Assembly: GCF_003385215.1 (NCBI RefSeq)
Contig: NZ_PQHW01000015.1
Span: forward strand, 23,358 to 87,357
Length of the DNA stretch: 64,000 nt
Origin: Amycolatopsis thermalba
GTDB lineage: Bacteria > Actinomycetota > Actinomycetes > Mycobacteriales > Pseudonocardiaceae
Direction of reading: 5' to 3'
Positions 32,905 through 40,221 of this stretch are shown one piece after another. The notes under the pieces were generated by a model. It worked only from the letters and a program-made list of their open reading frames with translations. It was not told the DNA's origin and did no database searches. Position 1 is the first letter of the stretch. The number at the start of each line of letters is the position of its first letter. A program made the position numbers and the translations under genes.

Positions 32905-33855
32905 TCACGCCGACGCGCCGTCCACCAGCGCGATTCCCAGCGGGGTCAGTGAATGACGCACCGTGTTGCGGTTGCGGTGGCTGGCTATCAGGCCCGCCGC
33001 GCGCAGCACCGACATGTGCTTGCTCGCCGCGGATGGGGTCACGCCCAGGCGCGCCGCCAGGTCCGACGTACTGCAGCCCGCGGCCGCCAGGGTCATCGCC
33101 GCCGCGCGGGTTGGGCCCAGCAGCGCGGCGAGGGCCCGCGGGGTGGCGTGCGGGGCGCGGCGGACGCGCGGGTCCTCCGCCAGGGCGGGGTATCCAAGGC
33201 GCACCGGGCCGGCCGAACCGGGCACGAGCCACGGCTGCACCGCGAAGTACGTGGGCACCAGCAGCACCCCGGCCGTCCGCCGTGGTGCGCCCGGGCTCGC
33301 CACACCGGTCACCAGGTACGGCGGCTCCCACCGCAGCACCGGGCGCAGCGCGGCCAGCAGCCCGTCCACCCCGCCGTCGGCCAGCGCCTGGATGCGCGCC
33401 TGCCGGTCCAACTCGACCCGGGCTCGCACGCTGTCCCAGTGCGGCGCCAGCGCGGCCATGAAGTACTCCCGCAACGCCTGCACCAGCCGCGACAACGCGG
33501 CGTCCGCGCCGGACCGCAGCGCCGCGGCCCACGGCGGCAGGCCGCGCGGCTCCGGCAGCCCCGCCAGCGCGGTCCGCACCCGGTCCGGCGGCGTCTCCAG
33601 CACCGCGGCGAGCCCGGACGCCAGGTCACCGCCTGCGGGCAGCAGGAACTCCGGCACCTCCCCCGAGCCGTAGAGCCACCGCAGCACCGGGAACGACTCC
33701 GGCAGCCGCCCGCGGACCCGGCGGCGCCACCAGCCGAACGCCACCTCGTCGTCGTCCCGCAGCAGCCGCACGCTGCTCGCCAGCTCCCAGCACGGATCGG
33801 CCACGTTGCACAGCCCGACGCGGGTCAGATCGCGCGACTTCAGCTCCAGGCGCAC
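32905..33855 (-). CDS. ArsR-like winged-helix regulator with long N-terminal domain
   Basis: 316 residues from GTG 33855. The DNA-binding domain is at the C-terminus (about 235-310): ALLGPTRAAAMTLAAAGCSTSDLAARLGVTPSAASKHMSVLRAAGLIASHRNRNTVRHSLTPLG in pieces, an ArsR-type winged helix. The N-terminal 220 residues (VADPCWELASSVRLL, VPTYFAVQPWLV) form the effector region known from actinobacterial DUF5937-type regulators. No metal-binding cysteine pair, so probably not a metal sensor. Divergent from the lectin-like gene. Confidence 0.85.
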   Translation of the reverse strand: MRLELKSRDLTRVGLCNVADPCWELASSVRLLRDDDEVAFGWWRRRVRGRLPESFPVLRWLYGSGEVPEFLLPAGGDLASGLAAVLETPPDRVRTALAGLPEPRGLPPWAAALRSGADAALSRLVQALREYFMAALAPHWDSVRARVELDRQARIQALADGGVDGLLAALRPVLRWEPPYLVTGVASPGAPRRTAGVLLVPTYFAVQPWLVPGSAGPVRLGYPALAEDPRVRRAPHATPRALAALLGPTRAAAMTLAAAGCSTSDLAARLGVTPSAASKHMSVLRAAGLIASHRNRNTVRHSLTPLGIALVDGASA

Positions 33856-33920
33856 CGGCGATCCTTTCCGCGACGAACGTCAGCACTGGGGAGATCGTTC
33901 GCGATGCCGGTCCGTTACAC

Positions 33921-33942
33921 CGCTGAACAGCGTTGTTGAGCG
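33921..33942. promoter_or_regulatory. 22-bp imperfect palindrome in the ArsR/lectin intergenic region
   Basis: CGCTGAACAGCGTTGTTGAG plus CG matches its own reverse complement at 18 of 22 positions. It lies 66 bp before the ArsR-like start and about 100 bp before the lectin-like gene. Candidate operator; no further support. Confidence 0.35.
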
Positions 33943-34042
33943 GCCAGGAAATGTGGTCGACGCCGGAGCGCCCGCGTGGGGAAGATCCAGTCTCCGGGGT
34001 GCGGCCGGAGGATTCCGCGCCCCGTCACGGAATGGGGAATTC

Positions 34043-34657
34043 ATGAGAAGACTCAAGCGGCCGTTCGCGGCCGCGGCGCTGCTGGCCGGCCTGCTTTCGC
34101 TGTTCGTCGCGCCCAGCGCGGGCGCCGCCCAGCAGAACGGCGAGCCGGTCACGTCGCTGGACGGGCTGGTGCTTCGTCCGGCGCACCCGAACCAGGTCAA
34201 GGGCGGCATCACCACGATGGCCGACGAGCAGGCCTACCTGCTCGGCCCGGCCTCGGACCCGACGCGCTGCCTCGACGCCGACCTCAACACCATCAACCGC
34301 AACGGCACCAAGGTGCAGCTGTGGGCCTGCGACGAGTACGCGGCCCAGCAGGGCTGGTACATCCGGCAGATCCCCGAGGGCTACTACCGGCTCCAGAACG
34401 CCTACAGCGGCCGGTACCTCGACGCCGACCTGAACACGATCAACCGCAACGGCACCGTCGTCCAGCTGTGGGACTACGTCCCGGGCGCGAAGAACCAGTG
34501 GTTCGCGGTCAGCGAGATCCCCGAGGGCTACCTGCGGCTGCAGAACGTGCACAGCGGCCGGTACCTCGACGCGGACCTGAACACCAGCAACCGCAACGGC
34601 ACCGTCGTGCAGCTGTGGCAGTACGTGGCGGGCGCGAAGAACCAGTGGTGGTTCTGA
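34043..34657 (+). CDS. Secreted beta-trefoil (ricin-type) lectin-like protein with three 49-residue repeats
   Basis: 204 residues. Signal peptide (MRRLKRPFAAAALLAGLLSL, cleavage after SAGA near 28), then a short linker and three repeats with an exact 49-residue period (LDADLN at 77, 126 and 175). Each unit reads roughly SGRYLDADLNTINRNGT, VVQLWDY, GAKNQW, then PEGYLRLQN. A trefoil with QLW/NQW turns fits RICIN-like carbohydrate-binding proteins; the usual QxW is altered. The first unit has a Cys (C76, paired perhaps with C96). No catalytic domain. The last two repeats are almost identical, suggesting recent duplication. Confidence 0.82.
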   Translation: MRRLKRPFAAAALLAGLLSLFVAPSAGAAQQNGEPVTSLDGLVLRPAHPNQVKGGITTMADEQAYLLGPASDPTRCLDADLNTINRNGTKVQLWACDEYAAQQGWYIRQIPEGYYRLQNAYSGRYLDADLNTINRNGTVVQLWDYVPGAKNQWFAVSEIPEGYLRLQNVHSGRYLDADLNTSNRNGTVVQLWQYVAGAKNQWWF

Positions 34658-34705
34658 CGGCCTGACGAGTGCCGGGCGCCGCACCGGCGCCCGGCACTCA
34701 CCGGG

Positions 34706-36871
34706 TCAGAGCACCTTGTCCAGCGTGATCGGCAGGTCGCGCACCCGCCGCCCGGTCGCGTGGCGGACCGCGTTCGCGACCGCCGCGGCGACCCCGGTGA
34801 TGCCGACCTCACCCGCGCCGACGACGCCCAGCGGCATCGTCGGATCCGGGTCGTCCAGCATGGTCACGTCGATGCGCGGGATGTCGGCGTGCACGGGCAC
34901 GTGGTACTCGGCGAGGCTGGGGTTCATGATCCGCCCGGTGCGCGGGTCGACCAGGGTTTCCTCGGACAACGCCATCCCGATGCCCATCACGATCCCGCCG
35001 CGCAGCTGGCTCGCCGCGGTCTTCGCGTTGACCACCGTGCCGATGTCGAACACCCCGAGCCAGCGCGAGATCCGCACCTCACCGGTGTCCGGGTCCACCC
35101 GCACCTCGCAGAACTGCGCCCCGGACGCGGCCCGCACCAGCCGCCGGTCACGCAGGAACCGGCCCATGAACCGGGCCTGCCCGGCGATCCGGCCGAGCCG
35201 GGTGTCCGAGCCGACGGACACCTCCACGTGCGGCACCCCAGTCCGGCGCACGGCCGCCACCAGGTCGTCCCCGGACCTCGTCCGCAGCCGCCGCTTCAGC
35301 TTCTCCGCCGCTTCGACCACACTGGCCGCCACGCTCGCGGTCTGCGTCGAACCGCCCGCGGTGGACGCCATCGGCAAGGCCGAGTCGCCGTACTCCACGC
35401 GCACCGCGTCCACCGGCACCCCGAGCGCGTTCGCGGTGATCTGCGCCTGGGCGGTCGCCGCGCCCATGCCCATCTCCTGGAAGCCGCAGCGCAGCAGCAC
35501 CGTGCCGTCGGCCGAGAGCCGCAACGTGACGTTGGCGGGGAAGAGCCACGCCGGGTGGTAGGCGGTGGCCACGCCCATGCCGACGAGCCACCGGCCGTCG
35601 CGCATCGAGCCCGGCTCCGGGGGCCGGTCCCGCCAGCCGAACCGCCGCGCGCCCAGCTCGTAGGCCTCGCGCAGCCTGCGGTGCGTGAACTCCTTGCCGT
35701 CCAGCGGGTTGCGCTCCGGCTCGTTGCGCAGGCGCAGCTCGATCGGGTCCACGCCCAGCTCGACGGCCAGTTCGTCGATCGCCGACTCGACGGCGAACGT
35801 GCCGATCGACTCGCCGGGCGCCCGCATCGCCGTGTTCGGCACCAGGTCCAGCTCGACCGTGCTCGCCTGGACCAGGATGTGCTCCGCGGCGTAGAGGTGC
35901 CGCGACTGCGAGGTGACCTGCTCGGGCATGCCGCCGACGCGCCCGGTCCGGCTCACGCTCGTGTGGATCAGCGCGGTCAGCCTGCCGTCGTGGTCCGCGC
36001 CGAGCGCGACGCGCTGGATCGACGGCGTCCGGCCGCCGACCGTGCGGTACACACCTTCCCGGGTCAGCGCGAGCCGCACCGGCCGTCCGGTCGCGCGGGC
36101 GGCCAGCGCGGCGAGGATCGTGCCCGGCCAGACCATGCCCTTGCCGCCGAAACCGTCGGCGACGAACGGCGCGATCACCCGGACGTTGCCGACGGGAACG
36201 CCGAAGCGGATCGCGAGGTGCGTGCGGCACCAGTCGATGGACTGGGTCGCGTCGTGCACGGTCAGCCGGTCGCCGTCCCACTCCGCGATGGTCGCGTGCG
36301 GTTCGATCGCGTTGTGGTGGTGCGGCGGCGTGGTGTACCGGTGGTCCACGGTCACCGCCGCCGCGGCGAACGCCTTCTCCGCGTCGCCCTTCTTCGCCTC
36401 GCCCGGGGAGACCGGGTTGTTCGGCTGCTTCTTCGCGTGCGGCGCCGCCGCGGCGAAGTCCACTGTGGATGGTGAAGGAGCGTACTCGGCCCGCACCAGC
36501 GACGCCGCTTCCTTCGCCGCGGCCGAGGTCTCCGCGACCACGACGGCGATCGGCTGCCCGTCGAAGTGCACCTCGTCGGTCTGCAGGTAGTTCACCGAGG
36601 TGCCGGAGGCGAGCGTGCTGAGGTTGAGCGGGTTCACCTTCGGCGCCGGCTTCAGCGGGGGCGCGTCGTGGTGGGTCAGCACCGCGATCACGCCGGGTAC
36701 GGCGCCGGCCGCCGTGGTGTCGAGGCGGGTGACGCGGCCGCGGCTGATCGTGGCGTGCACGAGCGCGGCGTGGGTGAGGCCGGGGCGGCGGTGCTCGGCC
36801 GCGAACCGGGCCGCTCCGGTGGTCTTGGCCGGGCCGTCGCGGCGGTCCAGCGGGGCGCCGATCACGCTCAT
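34706..36871 (-). CDS. Molybdenum hydroxylase (PaoC-like aldehyde oxidoreductase), molybdopterin subunit
   Basis: 721 residues. Xanthine oxidase family large subunit: RRDGPAKTTGAARFAAEHRR, FGGKGMVWPGTILAALAAR, PNTAMRAPGESIGTFAVES, FQEMGMGAATAQAQI and the catalytic Glu in VVGAGEVGITG. Length and motif pattern match PaoC/YagR, which oxidises aromatic aldehydes, rather than CO dehydrogenase (no AYRCSF loop). It overlaps the FAD subunit by 4 bp. Needs a molybdopterin cofactor and its chaperone, not seen in the window. Confidence 0.9.
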   Translation of the reverse strand: MSVIGAPLDRRDGPAKTTGAARFAAEHRRPGLTHAALVHATISRGRVTRLDTTAAGAVPGVIAVLTHHDAPPLKPAPKVNPLNLSTLASGTSVNYLQTDEVHFDGQPIAVVVAETSAAAKEAASLVRAEYAPSPSTVDFAAAAPHAKKQPNNPVSPGEAKKGDAEKAFAAAAVTVDHRYTTPPHHHNAIEPHATIAEWDGDRLTVHDATQSIDWCRTHLAIRFGVPVGNVRVIAPFVADGFGGKGMVWPGTILAALAARATGRPVRLALTREGVYRTVGGRTPSIQRVALGADHDGRLTALIHTSVSRTGRVGGMPEQVTSQSRHLYAAEHILVQASTVELDLVPNTAMRAPGESIGTFAVESAIDELAVELGVDPIELRLRNEPERNPLDGKEFTHRRLREAYELGARRFGWRDRPPEPGSMRDGRWLVGMGVATAYHPAWLFPANVTLRLSADGTVLLRCGFQEMGMGAATAQAQITANALGVPVDAVRVEYGDSALPMASTAGGSTQTASVAASVVEAAEKLKRRLRTRSGDDLVAAVRRTGVPHVEVSVGSDTRLGRIAGQARFMGRFLRDRRLVRAASGAQFCEVRVDPDTGEVRISRWLGVFDIGTVVNAKTAASQLRGGIVMGIGMALSEETLVDPRTGRIMNPSLAEYHVPVHADIPRIDVTMLDDPDPTMPLGVVGAGEVGITGVAAAVANAVRHATGRRVRDLPITLDKVL

Positions 36872-37860
36872 GCCGCACCTCCGCCGGTCGCCAGCTGACG
36901 CAGGGTCGCCACGATCGTGCGGGTGGCCAGGCCGACCTTGAACGCGTTGGCCTCGCGGGTCACCGCGGGCGCGAGTTCCGCTTCGGCGGCTCGCCGGAAG
37001 GTCTCGTCGGTCGCCGGCTCGCCGATCAGCAGGCGTTCGGTCTCGGCCGCGCGCCAGGGTTTCGTGGCGACACCGCCCAGCGCCACCCGCGCCTCGGCGA
37101 TCTCCCCGCCCTCGACGCGCAACGCGGCGGCGACCGAGACGAGGGCGAAGGCGTAGGAGGCGCGGTCGCGGACCTTGCGGTACCGGGAGTTCGCGGCCAC
37201 CGGCACCGGCGGCAGCTCGACGGCGGTGATCAGCTCGTCGGGCGCCACAGTGGTTTCCAGGTGCGGGGTGTCGCCGGGTGTGCGGTGGAAGTCACCGATC
37301 GGGATCCGCCGGGTCCCGCGAGTGCTCTCGACCTCGACGACGGCGTCCAGCATCACCAGCGCGACGGCCAGGTCGGACGGGTGGGTGGCGATGCAGGAGT
37401 CGCTCACGCCCAGGACGGCGCCGGCACGGGCGAACCCGTCGAGCGCGCCGCATCCGCTGCCCGGAGTGCGCTTGTTGCACGGCGCGGCGTCGTCGTAGAA
37501 GTACAGGCAGCGGGTGCGCTGCATCAGGTTGCCGCCGACGGTGGCCATGTTCCGCAGCTGGGCCGACGCGCCGTGCAGGATCGCGTGGGCCAGCACCGGG
37601 TACCGCGCGCGGATCACCGGGTGCGCGGCGAGGCGGCTGTTCCGCACGAGCGCGCCGACGCGGACCCCGCCGCCGGGCAGTTCCTCGACGCCGGTCAGCG
37701 GCAACCGGCTGACGTCGACCACGGTGCCCGGCCGCTCGATGCCCTCCCGCATCAGATCGACGAGGTTCGTGCCGCCGCCCAGGAACTTCGCGTCGCCCCC
37801 GGCGACGGCCGCGAGCGCGGACGGCACGTCCGGGGCGCTGACGTAGGTGAACGATCTCAT
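36868..37860 (-). CDS. Molybdenum hydroxylase FAD subunit (PaoB-like)
   Basis: 330 residues from ATG 37860. FAD-binding loops AKFLGGGTNLVDLMREG and GASAQLRNMATVGGNLMQR. The insert RCLYFYDDAAPCNKRTPGSG followed by CGAL adds three or four cysteines, as in PaoB, where such residues hold an extra [4Fe-4S] cluster. C-terminal CO_deh_flav_C domain (RYRKVRDRASYAFALVSVAA). Electrons pass from the molybdenum centre through Fe-S to FAD. Overlaps both neighbours by 4 bp. Confidence 0.9.
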   Translation of the reverse strand: MRSFTYVSAPDVPSALAAVAGGDAKFLGGGTNLVDLMREGIERPGTVVDVSRLPLTGVEELPGGGVRVGALVRNSRLAAHPVIRARYPVLAHAILHGASAQLRNMATVGGNLMQRTRCLYFYDDAAPCNKRTPGSGCGALDGFARAGAVLGVSDSCIATHPSDLAVALVMLDAVVEVESTRGTRRIPIGDFHRTPGDTPHLETTVAPDELITAVELPPVPVAANSRYRKVRDRASYAFALVSVAAALRVEGGEIAEARVALGGVATKPWRAAETERLLIGEPATDETFRRAAEAELAPAVTREANAFKVGLATRTIVATLRQLATGGGAA

Positions 37861-38342
37861 TCCGCGACCTCCCGGATGGCCTCGACGATGCCGTTGTAGG
37901 CGCCGCAGCGGCACAGGTTGCCGCTCATGCGCTCGCGGATCTCCTCGTCGCTCAGCTCGGGGGAGGTGGTCAGGTGCTCGGTGACCGCGCTCGGCGCGCC
38001 CTCCTTGTGCTCGGCGAGCATGCCCACCGCGGAGCACAACTGGCCCGGCGTGCAGTAGCCGCACTGCAGGCCGTCCGCGCGGACGAACGCCTCCTGCAGC
38101 GGGTGGCCGAGGCCCTCGACCGTGGTGATCTCCCGCCCGTCGTACTGCACCGCCAGGGCGAGGCAGGAGTTGATGCGGTCGCCGTCGGCCAGCACGGTGC
38201 ACGCGCCGCACGCGCCCTGGTCGCAGCCCTTCTTCGTGCCCGTCAGGCCCAGCTCCTCGCGCAGCGCGTCGAGCAGGCTCACCTGGGGCTGGACGTCCAG
38301 CCGTTGCGCGGACCCGTTGACCCGCAGTGACACCTCGACCAT
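37857..38342 (-). CDS. Molybdenum hydroxylase [2Fe-2S] subunit (PaoA-like)
   Basis: 161 residues, full length for this subunit. Plant-type ferredoxin cluster cysteines GCDQGACGACTV and NSCLALA, and the second cluster CGYCTPGQLCS with GNLCRCGAYNGIVEAI. No N-terminal Tat signal, unlike E. coli PaoA, so the complex is probably cytoplasmic. First gene of the three-gene operon; its promoter region carries the TetR operators at 38375-38411. Confidence 0.93.
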   Translation of the reverse strand: MVEVSLRVNGSAQRLDVQPQVSLLDALREELGLTGTKKGCDQGACGACTVLADGDRINSCLALAVQYDGREITTVEGLGHPLQEAFVRADGLQCGYCTPGQLCSAVGMLAEHKEGAPSAVTEHLTTSPELSDEEIRERMSGNLCRCGAYNGIVEAIREVAE

Positions 38343-38374
38343 GTCGGCTCCTCCCGGTTTGTTCAGAAGCTAGC

Positions 38375-38411
38375 AGGACGCCGTCCTCTTAACAAGAGAA
38401 CGGCGTTCTCT
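38375..38411. promoter_or_regulatory. Two spaced TetR operators
   Basis: AGGAC-GCC-GTCCT (38375-38387) and AGAGAAC-GGC-GTTCTCT (38395-38411) are both perfect dyads sharing the pattern AGRAC-GSC-GTYCT. Their centres are 22 bp apart, about two helical turns. They lie between the divergent Pao-like operon (start 38342) and the TetR gene (start 38439), ideal for repressing both. Confidence 0.75.
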
Positions 38412-38438
38412 AATCGGGGGTCGTAGACTGATCCGGCG

Positions 38439-39101
38439 ATGTCGAAAGAGTTCCTCCGCGCGCGGCGCCCGGAGCACAAGCAGCAGCGACGCGAGGCGAT
38501 CCTCGCGGCGGCGCGGGAGCTCGCGCTCACGTCGGGTGTGCGGAACGTGAGCCTGGGCGGTGTGGCGGCCGCGGTCGGGCTCGCGAAGTCGAACCTGGCG
38601 CGGTACTTCACCACCCGTGAGGAGATCTACCTGGAGCTCGCGCGCCAGGAGTTCGACGCCTGGGAGACGGCGGTCCTGGCACGCATCACCGAGGCGTCCT
38701 CGCCCGATGCGGTGTTCGACGCCCTGGTCGACACACTCGAAGAGCGCCCGCTGTTCTGCGACCTGCTCTCCCACAGCTCGACGACGCTGGAGCACAACGT
38801 CACGGTCGAGGCGGCGCGCGCCTTCAAGCTCCGGACGGCGGAGGCGCTGGCGAAGGTGGCGTCGGCCGTCGCACGGGCCCGCCCGGACCTGACCGAGGAG
38901 GAGGCACGCGAACTGGTCGCCGCGGCGGCCGGGTTCGCCGCGCTGCTGTACCCGGCCGCGAACCCACCACCGGTGATGGCGAAGCTCTACGCGGAGGACC
39001 CGGTGATCGCCGCGCTGTGCATCAAGTTCGCCCCCACGGCAAAACGCATGCTGCGCGCACTGGCCGCAGGCCTACCAACACTGCGCCAACCCCACGACTA
39101 A
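38439..39101 (+). CDS. TetR-family regulator of the molybdenum hydroxylase operon
   Basis: 220 residues. DNA-binding part: RREAILAAARELALTSGVRNVSLGGVAAAVGLAKSNLARYFTTREEIYLELARQEF in pieces, a standard TetR helix-turn-helix. The C-terminal domain matches TetR_C_17-like actinobacterial regulators (LFCDLLSHSSTTLEHNVTVE). Divergent from the Pao-like operon across a region with two matching operators, so it is its probable repressor; the inducer may be the aldehyde substrate (inferred). Confidence 0.9.
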   Translation: MSKEFLRARRPEHKQQRREAILAAARELALTSGVRNVSLGGVAAAVGLAKSNLARYFTTREEIYLELARQEFDAWETAVLARITEASSPDAVFDALVDTLEERPLFCDLLSHSSTTLEHNVTVEAARAFKLRTAEALAKVASAVARARPDLTEEEARELVAAAAGFAALLYPAANPPPVMAKLYAEDPVIAALCIKFAPTAKRMLRALAAGLPTLRQPHD

Positions 39102-39185
39102 AAACGCCCACAACCGCCGCCCGGCAACGCAACGCACCAACCCCCACGAGCCACCCCTCTCCCGCAACCCGATCCCCAGCCACAT

Positions 39186-39247
39186 CGGTTGCCGAGCAGC
39201 GGGGTCAAGGTACTCTTTCCAGCCTTGACGCCGCTTCTCGGCAACCG
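39186..39247. repeat. Long near-perfect hairpin (25-bp arms)
   Basis: The arm at 39186-39210 (starting CGGTTGCCGAGCAGCGG) pairs with 39223-39247 at 23 of 25 positions across a 12-nt loop (TACTCTTTCCAG). It lies between the convergent ends of the TetR and GntR genes. It may be a bidirectional terminator, but arm length and sharp ends suggest a dispersed palindromic element. 39102-39349 holds no gene. Confidence 0.75.
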
Positions 39248-39283
39248 AACACTGAAAGATCGGGTTCGGGAGGGGCAATCCGG

Positions 39284-39345
39284 GCGTAGCGAAGCGAAGC
39301 CGGCGCTTTTCAAATACGCGCGTAGCGCAAGAAACCCGCGTAGCG
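39284..39345. repeat. GCGTAGCG repeated three times
   Basis: GCGTAGCG occurs at 39284, 39320 and 39338 (36 and 18 bp apart), within an AT-richer patch (TTTTCAAATACGCGCG). It follows the long hairpin and precedes the 3' end of the GntR gene. Role unknown; spacing in multiples of 18 bp is regular. Confidence 0.6.
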
Positions 39346-39349
39346 CCCC

Positions 39350-40102
39350 CTACAACCCCGGAGCAGCAGCCCCGAACCCCCCGTACTTGCCAGCCTTCGC
39401 ACGCTTCCGCACCTCATCGAAGTGCCGATGCACAGCCTCCTCGGCAGCATCCGCATCCCCAGCCACCAGGGCATCCACGATCGCCTGATGCCGCTTCGCC
39501 GTCGAAACCGCCGACCCCGCCGGCCCGCCCAGCTCGGACTCCGCCGCCCGGTACACGTCCCAGAACAACCGCGTCAGCTCACGAGCGAGATCGAACCCCG
39601 CCTCCGCGCAGATCAGGTCGTGGAACTCGCGGTCGGCGGCCGCGCCGTCCGGTCCCTTGCTCCGCATCCGCGTCACGCACTCGCGCAGCGCGGAGATCAG
39701 CTCCGGCCGGTGCCGCCGGGCCACCCGGCGGGTCAGCTCGGTCTCCAGCATCTCCCGCACCTCGAGCAGGTCCCGCAGCCGGCCCGTGGTGCCGGCGCCC
39801 GGGGTGCGGGTGCGGAACAGCAGCCACGTGCGCAGCGCCTCGGACCCGGCGGACCCGACGAACGTGCCGTACCCGTGCCGCACCTCGACGATCCCCAGCG
39901 CCCGCAGCGCGCGGATGGCCTCCCGGATGGAATTGCGGCTCACCCCGATGTCGGCCATCAGGTCCAGTTCGGTGGGCATGGGCGAGCCGGGCGGGAGGTC
40001 CCGCTCGATGATCAGGTCGATGATCCGTTTGCTGATCTCGTCGCCGAGCTGAGGGCGTGCCACGTCCAACTCCCCGCCTCTGACCGCCGAATTTCCGGAC
40101 AT
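39350..40102 (-). CDS. GntR/FadR-family regulator (candidate NanR-type)
   Basis: 250 residues. N-terminal winged helix with GntR features: ISKRIIDLIIERDLPPGSPMPTELDLMADIGVSRNSIREAIRALRALGIVEVRHGYGTFV in pieces. C-terminal FCD domain (about 105-235), all-helical, with metal-site residues in REFHDLICAEAG and HQAIVDALVAGD. Divergent from the sialidase/ABC locus. NanR, the sialic acid regulator, belongs to this subfamily and binds tandem short direct repeats, which are present here. The name is inferred from context. Confidence 0.88.
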   Translation of the reverse strand: MSGNSAVRGGELDVARPQLGDEISKRIIDLIIERDLPPGSPMPTELDLMADIGVSRNSIREAIRALRALGIVEVRHGYGTFVGSAGSEALRTWLLFRTRTPGAGTTGRLRDLLEVREMLETELTRRVARRHRPELISALRECVTRMRSKGPDGAAADREFHDLICAEAGFDLARELTRLFWDVYRAAESELGGPAGSAVSTAKRHQAIVDALVAGDADAAEEAVHRHFDEVRKRAKAGKYGGFGAAAPGL

Positions 40103-40178
40103 CCTACGTCAGACCCCTTGACCACGGGTCGCGCCGCTGTTTACTCTCACCCGGTCGATGGACGTCCTACGTCCTACT
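40101..40178. promoter_or_regulatory. TCCTAC repeats in the GntR/ABC intergenic region
   Basis: ATCCTACGTC begins at 40101, overlapping the GntR start codon. GTCCTAC-GTCCTAC-TTCC lies in tandem at 40164-40181, about 45 bp before the SBP start. These are the only short direct repeats in the divergent region and are the best candidates for operators. Confidence 0.5.
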
Positions 40179-40221
40179 TCCTGCTCCGGCCTGATCAACG
40201 ACGCACAAGTCAGGAGACGTC

